Below, in pieces: positions 15,679 to 22,757 of a stretch of 64,000 nucleotides of DNA (positions within the stretch are counted from its first letter, which is position 1; every line of letters begins with the position of its first letter). This DNA comes from Synechococcus sp. CBW1004 (GTDB lineage Bacteria > Cyanobacteriota > Cyanobacteriia > PCC-6307 > Cyanobiaceae): positions 186,001 through 250,000 of the forward strand of contig NZ_CP060397.1 in NCBI RefSeq assembly GCF_015840715.1. The letters are read 5' to 3'. Under the pieces are notes generated by a model. It was not told the origin of the DNA. It made no database searches and saw only the letters and a list, made by a program, of their open reading frames with translations. The translations under genes were made by a program, and so were the position numbers.

Positions 15679-16890
15679 ATGGCCTCCAGCACCGCCGCGA
15701 ATCCCAGTCAGGCCGTGGACCAGGCCAGCAACGCTGCCGCTCTGCCGGTCACGATCCTCACCGGCTTCCTGGGGGCGGGCAAGACGACGCTGCTGAACCA
15801 CATCCTCGCCAACCAGGAGGGCCTCAAGACAGCGGTTCTCGTCAACGAATTCGGCGAGATCGGTATCGACAACGAGCTGATCATCGCCACCGGCGATGAC
15901 ATGGTGGAGCTCAGCAACGGCTGCATCTGCTGCTCGATCAACGGCGAGCTGCTGGAAGCTGTCTATCGCATCCTCGATCGGCCTGAGCCGGTGGATTATC
16001 TGGTGGTGGAGACCACCGGCCTGGCTGATCCGCTGCCGGTGGCGATGACCTTCCTGGGCAGCGACCTGCGCGATCTGACCCGCCTGGATTCGATCATCAC
16101 CCTGATCGATGCCGAGAACTTCAGCGATGAGCTGCTGGAAGGAGAGGTGGCCCGCTCCCAGATCGTCTATGGCGACATGCTGCTGCTCAACAAATGCGAT
16201 CTCGTCGCGGAGGAACGGCTGCAGCAGCTCGAGCAACGCCTTCGCCAGATCAAGGGGGAAGCCCGGATTCTGAGGTCGGTGAAAGGTGCGGTGCCGCTGC
16301 CCCTGCTGCTGAGCGTGGGCCTGTTCGAAAGCGATCGGGTGGCCGCGGTTCAGGACCATGGGGACTGCGACCACGATCATGGGGTCTGCGTGCATGAGGA
16401 GGGCCATGGCCATGGCCATGCCCACAGCCATGCTCACGCTCACGATCATGAGGATCACAGCGGCTGTGATCATGACCACGGGCACTGCGAGCACGACCAT
16501 TCTCATGGAGACAGCCAAGCTCATGGGCACAGCCATGATCATGGCCACAACCATTCCCATGGCGGCAGCAGCGATCATCTGGCGATTGAAGGGTTCACGT
16601 CGCTTTCCTTCCGCAGTGAGGCCCCTTTCTCGCTGCGCAAGTTTCAGAATTTCCTCGACAACCAGATCCCGGAAGGTGTGTTCCGCGCCAAGGGAATCCT
16701 CTGGTTCAATGAGAGTGAACGGCGCCACATCTTTCATCTCGCCGGCAAGCGGTTCTCGATCGATGACAGCGACTGGCCGGGCGAGCGCAGCAATCAGCTG
16801 GTGCTGATCGGCCGACAGCTCGACCACGACACCTTGCGGCGGCAGCTGCAGGCCTGTGTCGCCCGCGACGCCGGCAAGGGTTTCGGCTGA
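15679..16890 (+). CDS. CobW/COG0523 GTPase with large His-rich metal loop
   Basis: A 403-residue G3E-family GTPase, a metallochaperone family linked to zinc or cobalt supply. It has Walker [10 protein letters not shown] (29-37), the metal-binding [11 protein letters not shown] with Cys82-Ile-Cys-Cys85, the [10 protein letters not shown] switch and the guanine motif NKCD. Residues about 226-302 are an exceptional run dominated by His, Asp, Gly and Ser (for example [18 protein letters not shown]), probably a metal reservoir or sensor. The CobW C-terminal domain follows (about 305-400). HupE lies 156 bases downstream. Which metal is carried is unknown; zinc is the leading guess. Confidence 0.92.
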   Translation: MASSTAANPSQAVDQASNAAALPVTILTGFLGAGKTTLLNHILANQEGLKTAVLVNEFGEIGIDNELIIATGDDMVELSNGCICCSINGELLEAVYRILDRPEPVDYLVVETTGLADPLPVAMTFLGSDLRDLTRLDSIITLIDAENFSDELLEGEVARSQIVYGDMLLLNKCDLVAEERLQQLEQRLRQIKGEARILRSVKGAVPLPLLLSVGLFESDRVAAVQDHGDCDHDHGVCVHEEGHGHGHAHSHAHAHDHEDHSGCDHDHGHCEHDHSHGDSQAHGHSHDHGHNHSHGGSSDHLAIEGFTSLSFRSEAPFSLRKFQNFLDNQIPEGVFRAKGILWFNESERRHIFHLAGKRFSIDDSDWPGERSNQLVLIGRQLDHDTLRRQLQACVARDAGKGFG

Positions 16891-17046
16891 CAAGGCCGCT
16901 TCGGCGGGAGTCTCCCGGCCCCGGGGCATGGAATCGGACCGGTCGTGGCCACCGCTCCTGTCGCCCTTGGATGGCCGGCTGGTGCGGGGCGGAATCATCC
17001 GCAGACCCCGTCGATAGGGTGGAGATCACGCCGTACCTGCCCCTCC

Positions 17047-17631
17047 ATGCCCTCCTCCGCCCGTTCCCTGGCCGTGGCCGGTGCAGCAGGCTTTCTTTTC
17101 AGTCTCCTGTCGGCCCTTCCCGCCAGTGCCCATGGTCCGGCTGACGCGGGCCTGCTGACGGGTGCCCTGCACCCCCTCACCGGTCTGGACCATCTGCTGC
17201 TTCTGGTGGGTGTGGGTGCCCTCGCGGGCCGGGTGGAGCGTCGCCTGCTCTGGCCGGCGCTGACCGGAGCGGTCGTTGGGGCGCTCTTCGGTGCCGCCGG
17301 TGGCTGGATTCCGGCCGGTGAACTGCTGGCAGCCCTGTCGGTGTCAGCCCTGGGACTGTTGCTGCTGGCTTCCCATCGGTCCGGCAAGGGGGGTGGCCCT
17401 CTGGCGCTGAGTGGAGCCGTGGTGGGTTCCGCTGTGGCCATCCATGCCCTGCTCCACGGCCGTGAGGCCACTGGAGATCCCACCTGGTGGCTCGGTGCAT
17501 CGCTCGCGGCCGCGGGGGTGGTGGCCGTCAGCGCCCTGGCCTTCGCCCACTGCAGCATCCGCGCCACCCGCGTCCTGGCCGTGATGCTCGGAATCAGTGG
17601 CCTCGTTCTGGCATTCGCCCCCCTGGGCTGA
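17047..17631 (+). CDS. HupE/UreJ family metal permease
   Basis: A 194-residue membrane protein of the HupE/UreJ family, secondary transporters thought to carry nickel or cobalt. It has a signal-like first segment (AVAGAAGFLFSLLSALPASA) followed by the signature HPLTGLDHLLLLVGVGALAG (about 41-60) and four to five further membrane spans, with conserved His in ALLHGREA and FAHCSI. It sits just behind the His-rich CobW gene on the same strand, suggesting a metal supply unit. The 156-base gap was checked for a cobalamin riboswitch and none was seen. Confidence 0.85.
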   Translation: MPSSARSLAVAGAAGFLFSLLSALPASAHGPADAGLLTGALHPLTGLDHLLLLVGVGALAGRVERRLLWPALTGAVVGALFGAAGGWIPAGELLAALSVSALGLLLLASHRSGKGGGPLALSGAVVGSAVAIHALLHGREATGDPTWWLGASLAAAGVVAVSALAFAHCSIRATRVLAVMLGISGLVLAFAPLG

Positions 17632-17817
17632 GGCCCTCAGCCTGAGGTCTGATGGGGTCATCGCCATGGCCACACGGCTGCCTGCTGCCCGCGTCGCTGA
17701 GGACAAGCTGGCTTCAAAGGTCTGAGGCCGCGACCGCTGAGAGGCGGAGATCCGGCGTCAACGACAACAGATTCACCGGACAACGCCGCTACATTGCGGG
17801 AAGTTCCTGCGCCCCCC

Positions 17818-17958
17818 ATGACCGAATTCGTTCTTCTGGCGGGCGTGATCGGCCTGCTCGCCCTGATCTGGATGGGGCTCGACTCCGACGACGACAACGG
17901 CGGCGGCGGTCTGATGCAGCCCGCCCTGGTTCCGGTGCGCACCCGCCAGCGCCGCTGA
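17818..17958 (+). CDS. Small single-span membrane protein (46 aa)
   Basis: ATG at 17818 opens a 46-residue frame: one membrane span (about 4-20, FVLLAGVIGLLALIWMG) followed by LDSDDDNGGGG and a basic tail VPVRTRQRR. Third positions are mostly G or C. This layout, with the Asp/Gly patch after the helix, is that of small thylakoid or plasma membrane proteins common in picocyanobacteria. No family is recognised. It stands alone between HupE and the iron transporter. Confidence 0.55.
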   Translation: MTEFVLLAGVIGLLALIWMGLDSDDDNGGGGLMQPALVPVRTRQRR

Positions 17959-18264
17959 TCCTTCCCGGGGTTTCGCTCCTGGTTCAGGGTTGTCGCGTCG
18001 AAGCACAACCCCTCGCCGCTCAGGGGAGCGCATGCCCTGAGTCAGGCCTGGTGTCGGTGTTGTTTGATCCTGCCTGACAGCAACTTCGCTTCCCTGCACC
18101 GGCTCATGCGCGTGACGGAACGGCACCCTCACCACGCCTTGGGGCCAATCGGGTGCGCCAGCAGGACACCTCCGGCTAAGGCGTGACATTTGATACGGCG
18201 GTTCGCTTCATCGGTCGCGCCGATGTCTCGTCATCGCTGTCTACGTTCGCGGCAACAGCGACAG
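17959..18264. other. Intergenic region upstream of futA
   Basis: About 306 bases with no convincing open frame on either strand. I looked for a Fur box before futA and found none that resembles the site near the Crp-type gene. A stretch at about 18180-18200 (GTGACATTTGATACGG) could hold a promoter, but spacing and match are poor. Confidence 0.4.
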
Positions 18265-19350
18265 ATGCCGTTCATGGTGTTTTCCGGTTTCCGCCGTCAG
18301 GCCTCACGGCCTCTGCCCAGGGTTCTTGCCGTGGCCTCGGCAGCCATGGCGCTGGTTGCCGGTGTCTCGGTGCTTGGCCCCGGCAGACCCACGGCCGTCG
18401 GTGCTGCACCCGCCGAGATCGGTGTCTACTCGGGCCGTCATTACAACACGGATAAGGCGCTTTATCAGGAGTTCACGCGACGCACCGGCATCCGGGTGAA
18501 GCTCCTGGAGGCCAAGGACGACGCCCTGATCGAGCGCCTGCGCAATGAAGGCGCCAATTCCCCTGCGGATGTGCTGGTTCTTGTTGATGCCGCCCGCCTC
18601 GACAAGGCTTCCGACCTGGGTCTGTTTCAGCCCACCCGTTCCGCCAGCCTCAGCCGCGATGTGCCTGTGAATCTGCGCGATTCGAAGAACCGCTGGTTCG
18701 GCCTCACCCGGCGGGTGCGCGTGGTGATCGTCAATCCTCGCCTGGTGAATCCCGCCTCGATCCGCACCTACGCCGACCTGGCCAGCCCGGCCCTGAGGGG
18801 CAAGCTCTGCCTGCGTGACAGCAAGAGTGTCTACAACCAGTCTCTGGTGGCCGAGCAGTTGATCCTGCGTGGGGAGCCCGCCACCCGCGCCTGGCTGAAG
18901 GGCATGGTGGCCAATGTGCGCCAGCCCTTCTTCACCTCCGACACCCCTCTGGCCCGGGCCGTCGCCAAGGGAGACTGCGGCGTGGGCGTGGTCAACACCT
19001 ACTACTTGGCCCGGATGCTCGCCGGTGACAACGGCGCTGCCGACAAGGCCCTGGCGGCACGCCTGAAGGTGGTGTTCCCAAGGCCTGCCCACGTCAACAT
19101 CACCGGCGCCGGTGTCACCAGGGCCTCGAAGAATCGCGAAGCCGCCACCCGTCTGATCGAGTTCCTGGCCTCACCCAGCGGTGGCCGCGGCTATGCCGAA
19201 GCCAACAATGAATATCCGCTCCGGGGCTACGGCAACAACCCGATCCTCAGGCGCTTCGGCACCTTCACAGCCGCCACGGTCTCGGCTGAGCAGATGGGTG
19301 CCCGCACCCGTCAGGCGGTGAATCTCATGCAGGCCAACGGCTGGAACTGA
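18265..19350 (+). CDS. futA: Ferric iron ABC transporter substrate-binding protein (FutA/IdiA family)
   Basis: A 361-residue periplasmic or lumenal Fe3+ binding protein. A signal-like segment (AVASAAMALVAGVSVL) ends before AAPAEIGVYSGRHYNTDKALYQEF, the conserved opening of FutA/AfuA proteins. Later motifs include RRVRVVIVNPRLV, GKLCLRDSKSVYNQSL and VGVVNTYYLARML, which carries the Tyr pair that binds iron in this family. The start at MPFMVFSGF is chosen over an ATG at 18190 because the extra residues are not protein-like. The permease gene follows after 36 bases. No ATPase (FutC) gene is in the window. Confidence 0.93.
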   Translation: MPFMVFSGFRRQASRPLPRVLAVASAAMALVAGVSVLGPGRPTAVGAAPAEIGVYSGRHYNTDKALYQEFTRRTGIRVKLLEAKDDALIERLRNEGANSPADVLVLVDAARLDKASDLGLFQPTRSASLSRDVPVNLRDSKNRWFGLTRRVRVVIVNPRLVNPASIRTYADLASPALRGKLCLRDSKSVYNQSLVAEQLILRGEPATRAWLKGMVANVRQPFFTSDTPLARAVAKGDCGVGVVNTYYLARMLAGDNGAADKALAARLKVVFPRPAHVNITGAGVTRASKNREAATRLIEFLASPSGGRGYAEANNEYPLRGYGNNPILRRFGTFTAATVSAEQMGARTRQAVNLMQANGWN

Positions 19351-19386
19351 GCACTTCTCCCTGTCAGCGGCCCCGATTCCGATCTC

Positions 19387-20967
19387 TTGACTTCCTTTTC
19401 CCTTCGTGCTCGCCCAGGCCATTCGGGGCGGTCCCTGCTCACCGCCGCCGTCCTTGGCCTGGTCCTTCTGGCCCTGTTGCCCGTGCTGGCCCTCGTCGCC
19501 TTCGCCTGGCTCGGCCAGGAGGGGGGAGACCTGTCCCTGGGTGTGGCGGGCAGCCTGCAGATCGCCAACACGATGCTGTTGCTGCTGGCGGTCGGTGCCC
19601 TTGGGGCAGTCCTGGGCACCGCCAATGGCTGGATCACCACCAACTGCACGTTCCCGGGCCAGCGCTGGCTGCGCATCGCCCAGGTGCTGCCTCTGGCCAC
19701 ACCTGCCTATCTGCTGGCCGCCACGCTGATCGATCTGGGCAGCCGTGGCAGCTGGCGCATCCACGGGCCGCTCTGGGCGATCGCGGTGCTGACGCTCACC
19801 ACCTATCCGTATGTGTTCCTGCTCAGCAGCGAGAGTTTCGCGGTGAGCGGCCGCCGTCAGCTCGAGGCCTGCCGCAGCCTCGGCGTCGGTCCGTGGGGCA
19901 GCTTCCGTCGGGTCGCTCTGCCGATGGCGTTGCCCTCGATCGGAGCCGGCATCGCCCTCAGCGGCATGGAGGTGGTCAATGAGCTCGGGGCGGTGGAGCT
20001 GCTGGGTGTGCCGACCCTTTCGGTGGGCATCCTGCAGCGTTGGCAGAACGATGGCGATCCCCGCGGTGCTGTGGGTCTGGCCCTGGTGGCGCTGGTGATG
20101 GTCAGCCTTCTGGTGGCGGCCGAACGGGGGCTGCGGCGGCGCAGCCGTCGCTGGCTGATCGGGGGTGGCGGTGAGGCCCTGCCCCGCTGGCCCCTGTCGG
20201 GGTGGCGGGCCGTGTTGTCGGTGCTGCTCACCACCTTGCCTCCTCTCTGCGGCCTGGGGGTGCCCTTGCTGTGGGCGGCCAGGAGTCTCGATCAGCTCCA
20301 GGCCGAGCCCCCCGCCGAACTGGTGCTGCTGGGCGGCCGCAGTTTCCTCCTGGCCCTGCTGGCTGCCCTGCTCACGGTGGTGGTGGGGTTGCTGCTGTCC
20401 CTCGCCCGTCGTTGGATCGATCTTCCCCTGATTCGCCAGTTCAGTTTTCTGGCGGGCATGGGTTACGCCATTCCCGGCACCGTGCTGGCCCTGGGTCTGA
20501 TGCTGCTCGGCGGACCCTGGCAGCTGAGTCCGCTGCTTCTGCTGGTCTGGGGGTATGGCGATCGCTTTCTGGCTGTGGCCAAGAACGGTCTGGATGCGGC
20601 CCTCGAGCACATTCCGCCCAGTCTTGATGAGGCGGCCACCGGGCTCGGCTGTCGCTGGCCCCAGGTGATCCGCCGCGTGCATCTCCCACTGCTGCGGGGC
20701 CCGCTGCTGGCCGGGGGGCTGCTGGTGTTCGTCGATGTGGTGAAGGAACTGCCGCTCACCTTCGCGCTGCGCCCCTTCGACTTCGACACCCTTTCCGTGC
20801 GCGTCTATCAGTACGCCAGCGATGAACGGCTCGGCGCTGCGCTGCTGCCGGCCCTGCTGATCCTGCTGCTGGGCCTGGCGGCCTCGCTGGCGCTGATCCC
20901 GGGCCTGGCTCAGGCCGCCAGGGGGGCCGATTCCACCAGGGCCGGAGCCAGCCTCAGTCCGGACTGA
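19387..20967 (+). CDS. futB: Ferric iron ABC transporter permease (FutB family)
   Basis: A 526-residue fused permease with about twelve membrane spans in two halves, each with an EAA loop: EACRSLGVGPWGSFRRVALP (about 159-178) and EAATGLGCRWPQVIRRVHLP (about 417-436). This is the normal design of FutB/AfuB iron permeases. It starts at TTG, 36 bases after futA. The last 58 bases overlap the convergent Crp-type regulator gene. Confidence 0.93.
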   Translation: MTSFSLRARPGHSGRSLLTAAVLGLVLLALLPVLALVAFAWLGQEGGDLSLGVAGSLQIANTMLLLLAVGALGAVLGTANGWITTNCTFPGQRWLRIAQVLPLATPAYLLAATLIDLGSRGSWRIHGPLWAIAVLTLTTYPYVFLLSSESFAVSGRRQLEACRSLGVGPWGSFRRVALPMALPSIGAGIALSGMEVVNELGAVELLGVPTLSVGILQRWQNDGDPRGAVGLALVALVMVSLLVAAERGLRRRSRRWLIGGGGEALPRWPLSGWRAVLSVLLTTLPPLCGLGVPLLWAARSLDQLQAEPPAELVLLGGRSFLLALLAALLTVVVGLLLSLARRWIDLPLIRQFSFLAGMGYAIPGTVLALGLMLLGGPWQLSPLLLLVWGYGDRFLAVAKNGLDAALEHIPPSLDEAATGLGCRWPQVIRRVHLPLLRGPLLAGGLLVFVDVVKELPLTFALRPFDFDTLSVRVYQYASDERLGAALLPALLILLLGLAASLALIPGLAQAARGADSTRAGASLSPD

Positions 20968-21503
20968 CCGCTCGGCACATCGAGCAGCTCCTGCTGGCGG
21001 ATGCGCGACAGCAGCCGGGTGGTGGTGACACGGGTGGTGCCGATCAGCTCACCGATGCGTTCGTGGGTGAGTCGGAAGGGCAGATCGCACCAGGCGCCGC
21101 AGCGGCGGCCCAGGCGCCGCACCAGAAGCGACAGCAGCGCATGCAGACGCTGCTCGGCGCTGCCCAGATGGCGGATGCGCAGCAGCTGGAGTGTCCACTC
21201 GTTGACGGCGTCGAAGCCCGCCTCATCGCTGGCATGTTCGCTGCGTCGGAAGCTCAGGGGAGTGAGAGCCTCAACGCAGACCCCGTCGCTGCAGAGGCGG
21301 TCGCAGCGGAGCTGATCCCCCGCCTGCAGGAAGGCGAGCGTCATGCCGCCGGTCTCTTCGCAGGGGCAGAAGACGCGTGCCACGCCCTCCAGCACCTCCA
21401 GGGAGGTGGCCGAGGCTCCGGGATGGGGATCGATCAGCAGGCTCTGCCCGGTGGCCAGGCGCAGGGGTGCGGCGCAGGGCAGGGGCGGAACGTGGAAGCT
21501 CAT
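20910..21503 (-). CDS. Crp/Fnr-family transcription regulator next to the iron transporter
   Basis: A 197-residue regulator. The N-terminal half (about 12-105) is a degenerate cyclic-nucleotide-binding-like barrel (LEVLEGVARVFCPCEETGG, LAFLQAGDQLRCDRL) without the Arg-containing phosphate cassette, so cAMP binding is unlikely. It has Cys residues near 46, 48, 68 and 72. The C-terminal helix-turn-helix is LTHERIGELIGTTRVTTTRL (about 149-168), normal for the family. The gene converges on futB with a 58-base overlap. A Fur-like site and a strong dyad lie upstream, so an iron-linked role is likely by context. It is not NtcA. Confidence 0.85.
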   Translation of the reverse strand: MSFHVPPLPCAAPLRLATGQSLLIDPHPGASATSLEVLEGVARVFCPCEETGGMTLAFLQAGDQLRCDRLCSDGVCVEALTPLSFRRSEHASDEAGFDAVNEWTLQLLRIRHLGSAEQRLHALLSLLVRRLGRRCGAWCDLPFRLTHERIGELIGTTRVTTTRLLSRIRQQELLDVPSGQSGLRLAPALVESAPLAA

Positions 21504-21571
21504 GGCGGAACAGAGCGGCGGCGAGGCGGTTGCGCACCCGGACCGAAGCGGCCTGGACGAGCAGCTCGCCT

Positions 21572-21592
21572 TGTTGCGAACTGCTCGCAACA
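21572..21592. promoter_or_regulatory. 21-bp dyad upstream of the Crp-type regulator
   Basis: TGTTGCGA (21572-21579) and TCGCAACA (21585-21592) are exact reverse complements around a 5-base spacer, 69 bases before the regulator's start. The size and symmetry fit a dimeric helix-turn-helix regulator, possibly the Crp-type protein itself. It does not match NtcA (GTA-N8-TAC) or classic Crp half-sites. Confidence 0.45.
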
Positions 21593-21614
21593 TACAGGGT
21601 GTCAGGGGCCTTCT

Positions 21615-21633
21615 GCAAGCGATTCTCAATAGC
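21615..21633 (-). promoter_or_regulatory. Candidate Fur box upstream of the Crp-type regulator
   Basis: Read on the minus strand, GCTATTGAGAATCGCTTGC matches the 19-base Fur consensus at 12 of 19 positions, with the core TGAGAATC strongest. It lies 112 bases before the start codon of the Crp-type regulator, beside the futAB genes, which supports iron control of this regulator. Confidence 0.45.
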
Positions 21634-21843
21634 AGTGGCATGGGGGCTCGACGGGGCTCTGCGGCGGACGGGAAGCTCTGTGGTCGCCCCGCGGGGTGGC
21701 CGTCGCCATGGGGCCATCCCTGCCTGTTGTCGGCATCGTTCGGCCCGCCCGCAGGGCCATACAGGCCGCTGGAGAGCGGCATGGTCAGGTATGGGGATGC
21801 CCCGCAGCCGCCCTGTCGCCACCCGTCCAGCGCCTGCCGGAGG

Positions 21844-22257
21844 TCAGGCGTCGGTGCGTCGGGAGAGCCGCTGGCCCAGGCCGTACCCCAGGCTGGTCAG
21901 GAGCAGGCCTCCCGTCAGGGACAGCATCACCGTCGCCAGCGCGTCCGTCAGCCTGCCGGCCTGCAGCGCCCGGGTGAGCTCCAGCATCCAGGTGGAGAAG
22001 GTGGTGAGCGAGCCGCTGAAGCCGATGCCAGCCCAGAGATACAGCCGGGCCCGCCTCGGCGGCTGGGCCACCAGCCCCCCGATCAAGAGACAGCCCAGCA
22101 GGTTGGCCAGCAGCGTGCCGTTCAGCCAGGGGGGCAGGGCGCCGAGTCCCTGCGGCATCTCCATCCCCAGTCGCCAGCGCAGCAGGGCCCCCGGGATCGC
22201 GCCGCCGGCCACCAGGGCCAGGTCGCTCAGCTCACGGCGCAGCAGCTCGGCGCGCAT
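21844..22257 (-). CDS. crcB: Fluoride channel FluC/CrcB, second copy
   Basis: A 137-residue four-span membrane protein that exports fluoride. Conserved features are GGAIPGALLRWRL (about 18-30), the NLLGCLLIGGL stretch with the pore Asn, GFSGSLTTFSTWMLE with the Phe box and polar track (about 79-93), and a last hydrophobic helix. Fluc channels are antiparallel dimers; this gene starts on the last base pair of the upstream copy's stop, so the two are made together and probably form a heterodimer. Confidence 0.9.
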   Translation of the reverse strand: MRAELLRRELSDLALVAGGAIPGALLRWRLGMEMPQGLGALPPWLNGTLLANLLGCLLIGGLVAQPPRRARLYLWAGIGFSGSLTTFSTWMLELTRALQAGRLTDALATVMLSLTGGLLLTSLGYGLGQRLSRRTDA

Positions 22258-22661
22258 CAGCCGGCTCCGATGGCCAGCCCGGCGCCCAGGGCTGCCAGCC
22301 CCAGCAGCAGCGAGCCTCCCACCAGCAGGGCACTCTCGCGGCGCAGGCCCTGCCGAAGCGCCGCATGCACCTCGCCCATGAAGCTCGAGAAGGTGCTGAA
22401 GCTCCCCAGGAACCCCGTGACCAGCAGCAGCAGCAGCCGCTGCGAGGCGGATCCGCAGCTCTGCTCCAGGCTCACCAGCAGACCGAGCACGAAGCAGGCC
22501 AGCCCGTTCACCGTGAGCGTGCCCCAGTGGCGCCGCGGCAGCATCGGCTCCAGGTGATTCACCATCCGGAAACGCAGCCAGGCCCCCGGAATGGCGCCCA
22601 GGGCCACCAGCAGAGCGCTGTCGGAGGGCAGCGGCACCGTCGTGGTTACGAATGGCGGCAT
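22257..22661 (-). CDS. crcB: Fluoride channel FluC/CrcB, first copy
   Basis: A 134-residue CrcB protein: LGAIPGAWLRFRM (about 21-33), VNGLACFVLGLL with the conserved Asn, and TGFLGSFSTFSSFMGE (about 86-101). The start MPPFVTTTV follows the divergent region shared with the DNA ligase gene. No fluoride riboswitch consensus was found upstream. Paired, oppositely oriented Fluc subunits are known in other bacteria. Confidence 0.9.
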   Translation of the reverse strand: MPPFVTTTVPLPSDSALLVALGAIPGAWLRFRMVNHLEPMLPRRHWGTLTVNGLACFVLGLLVSLEQSCGSASQRLLLLLVTGFLGSFSTFSSFMGEVHAALRQGLRRESALLVGGSLLLGLAALGAGLAIGAG

Positions 22662-22757
22662 CGGGTGACTCTGCCAGCAGAAGGATGCGGCAGCAGGAGG
22701 ATGAGGCGCCGCCGCGGCAGGCCGCTTGCCGGGCCCGCTGGCGGGCAGGATCGGCCG

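Noticed and set aside
15202..16998. A 598-codon minus-strand frame across the CobW gene
   Set aside because: It is antisense to cobW; its His/Met/Val-rich run mirrors the His-rich loop. Only the last 70 or so codons, outside cobW, look like a gene.
16891..17046. Possible cobalamin or metal riboswitch before hupE
   Set aside because: No B12-box or other known riboswitch consensus could be matched.
19171..20682. 503-codon frame opposite futA/futB
   Set aside because: Gln/His/Gly-rich composition typical of shadows in GC-rich DNA.
22662..22757. Possible fluoride riboswitch upstream of crcB
   Set aside because: The conserved fluoride aptamer sequence was not found on the minus strand.
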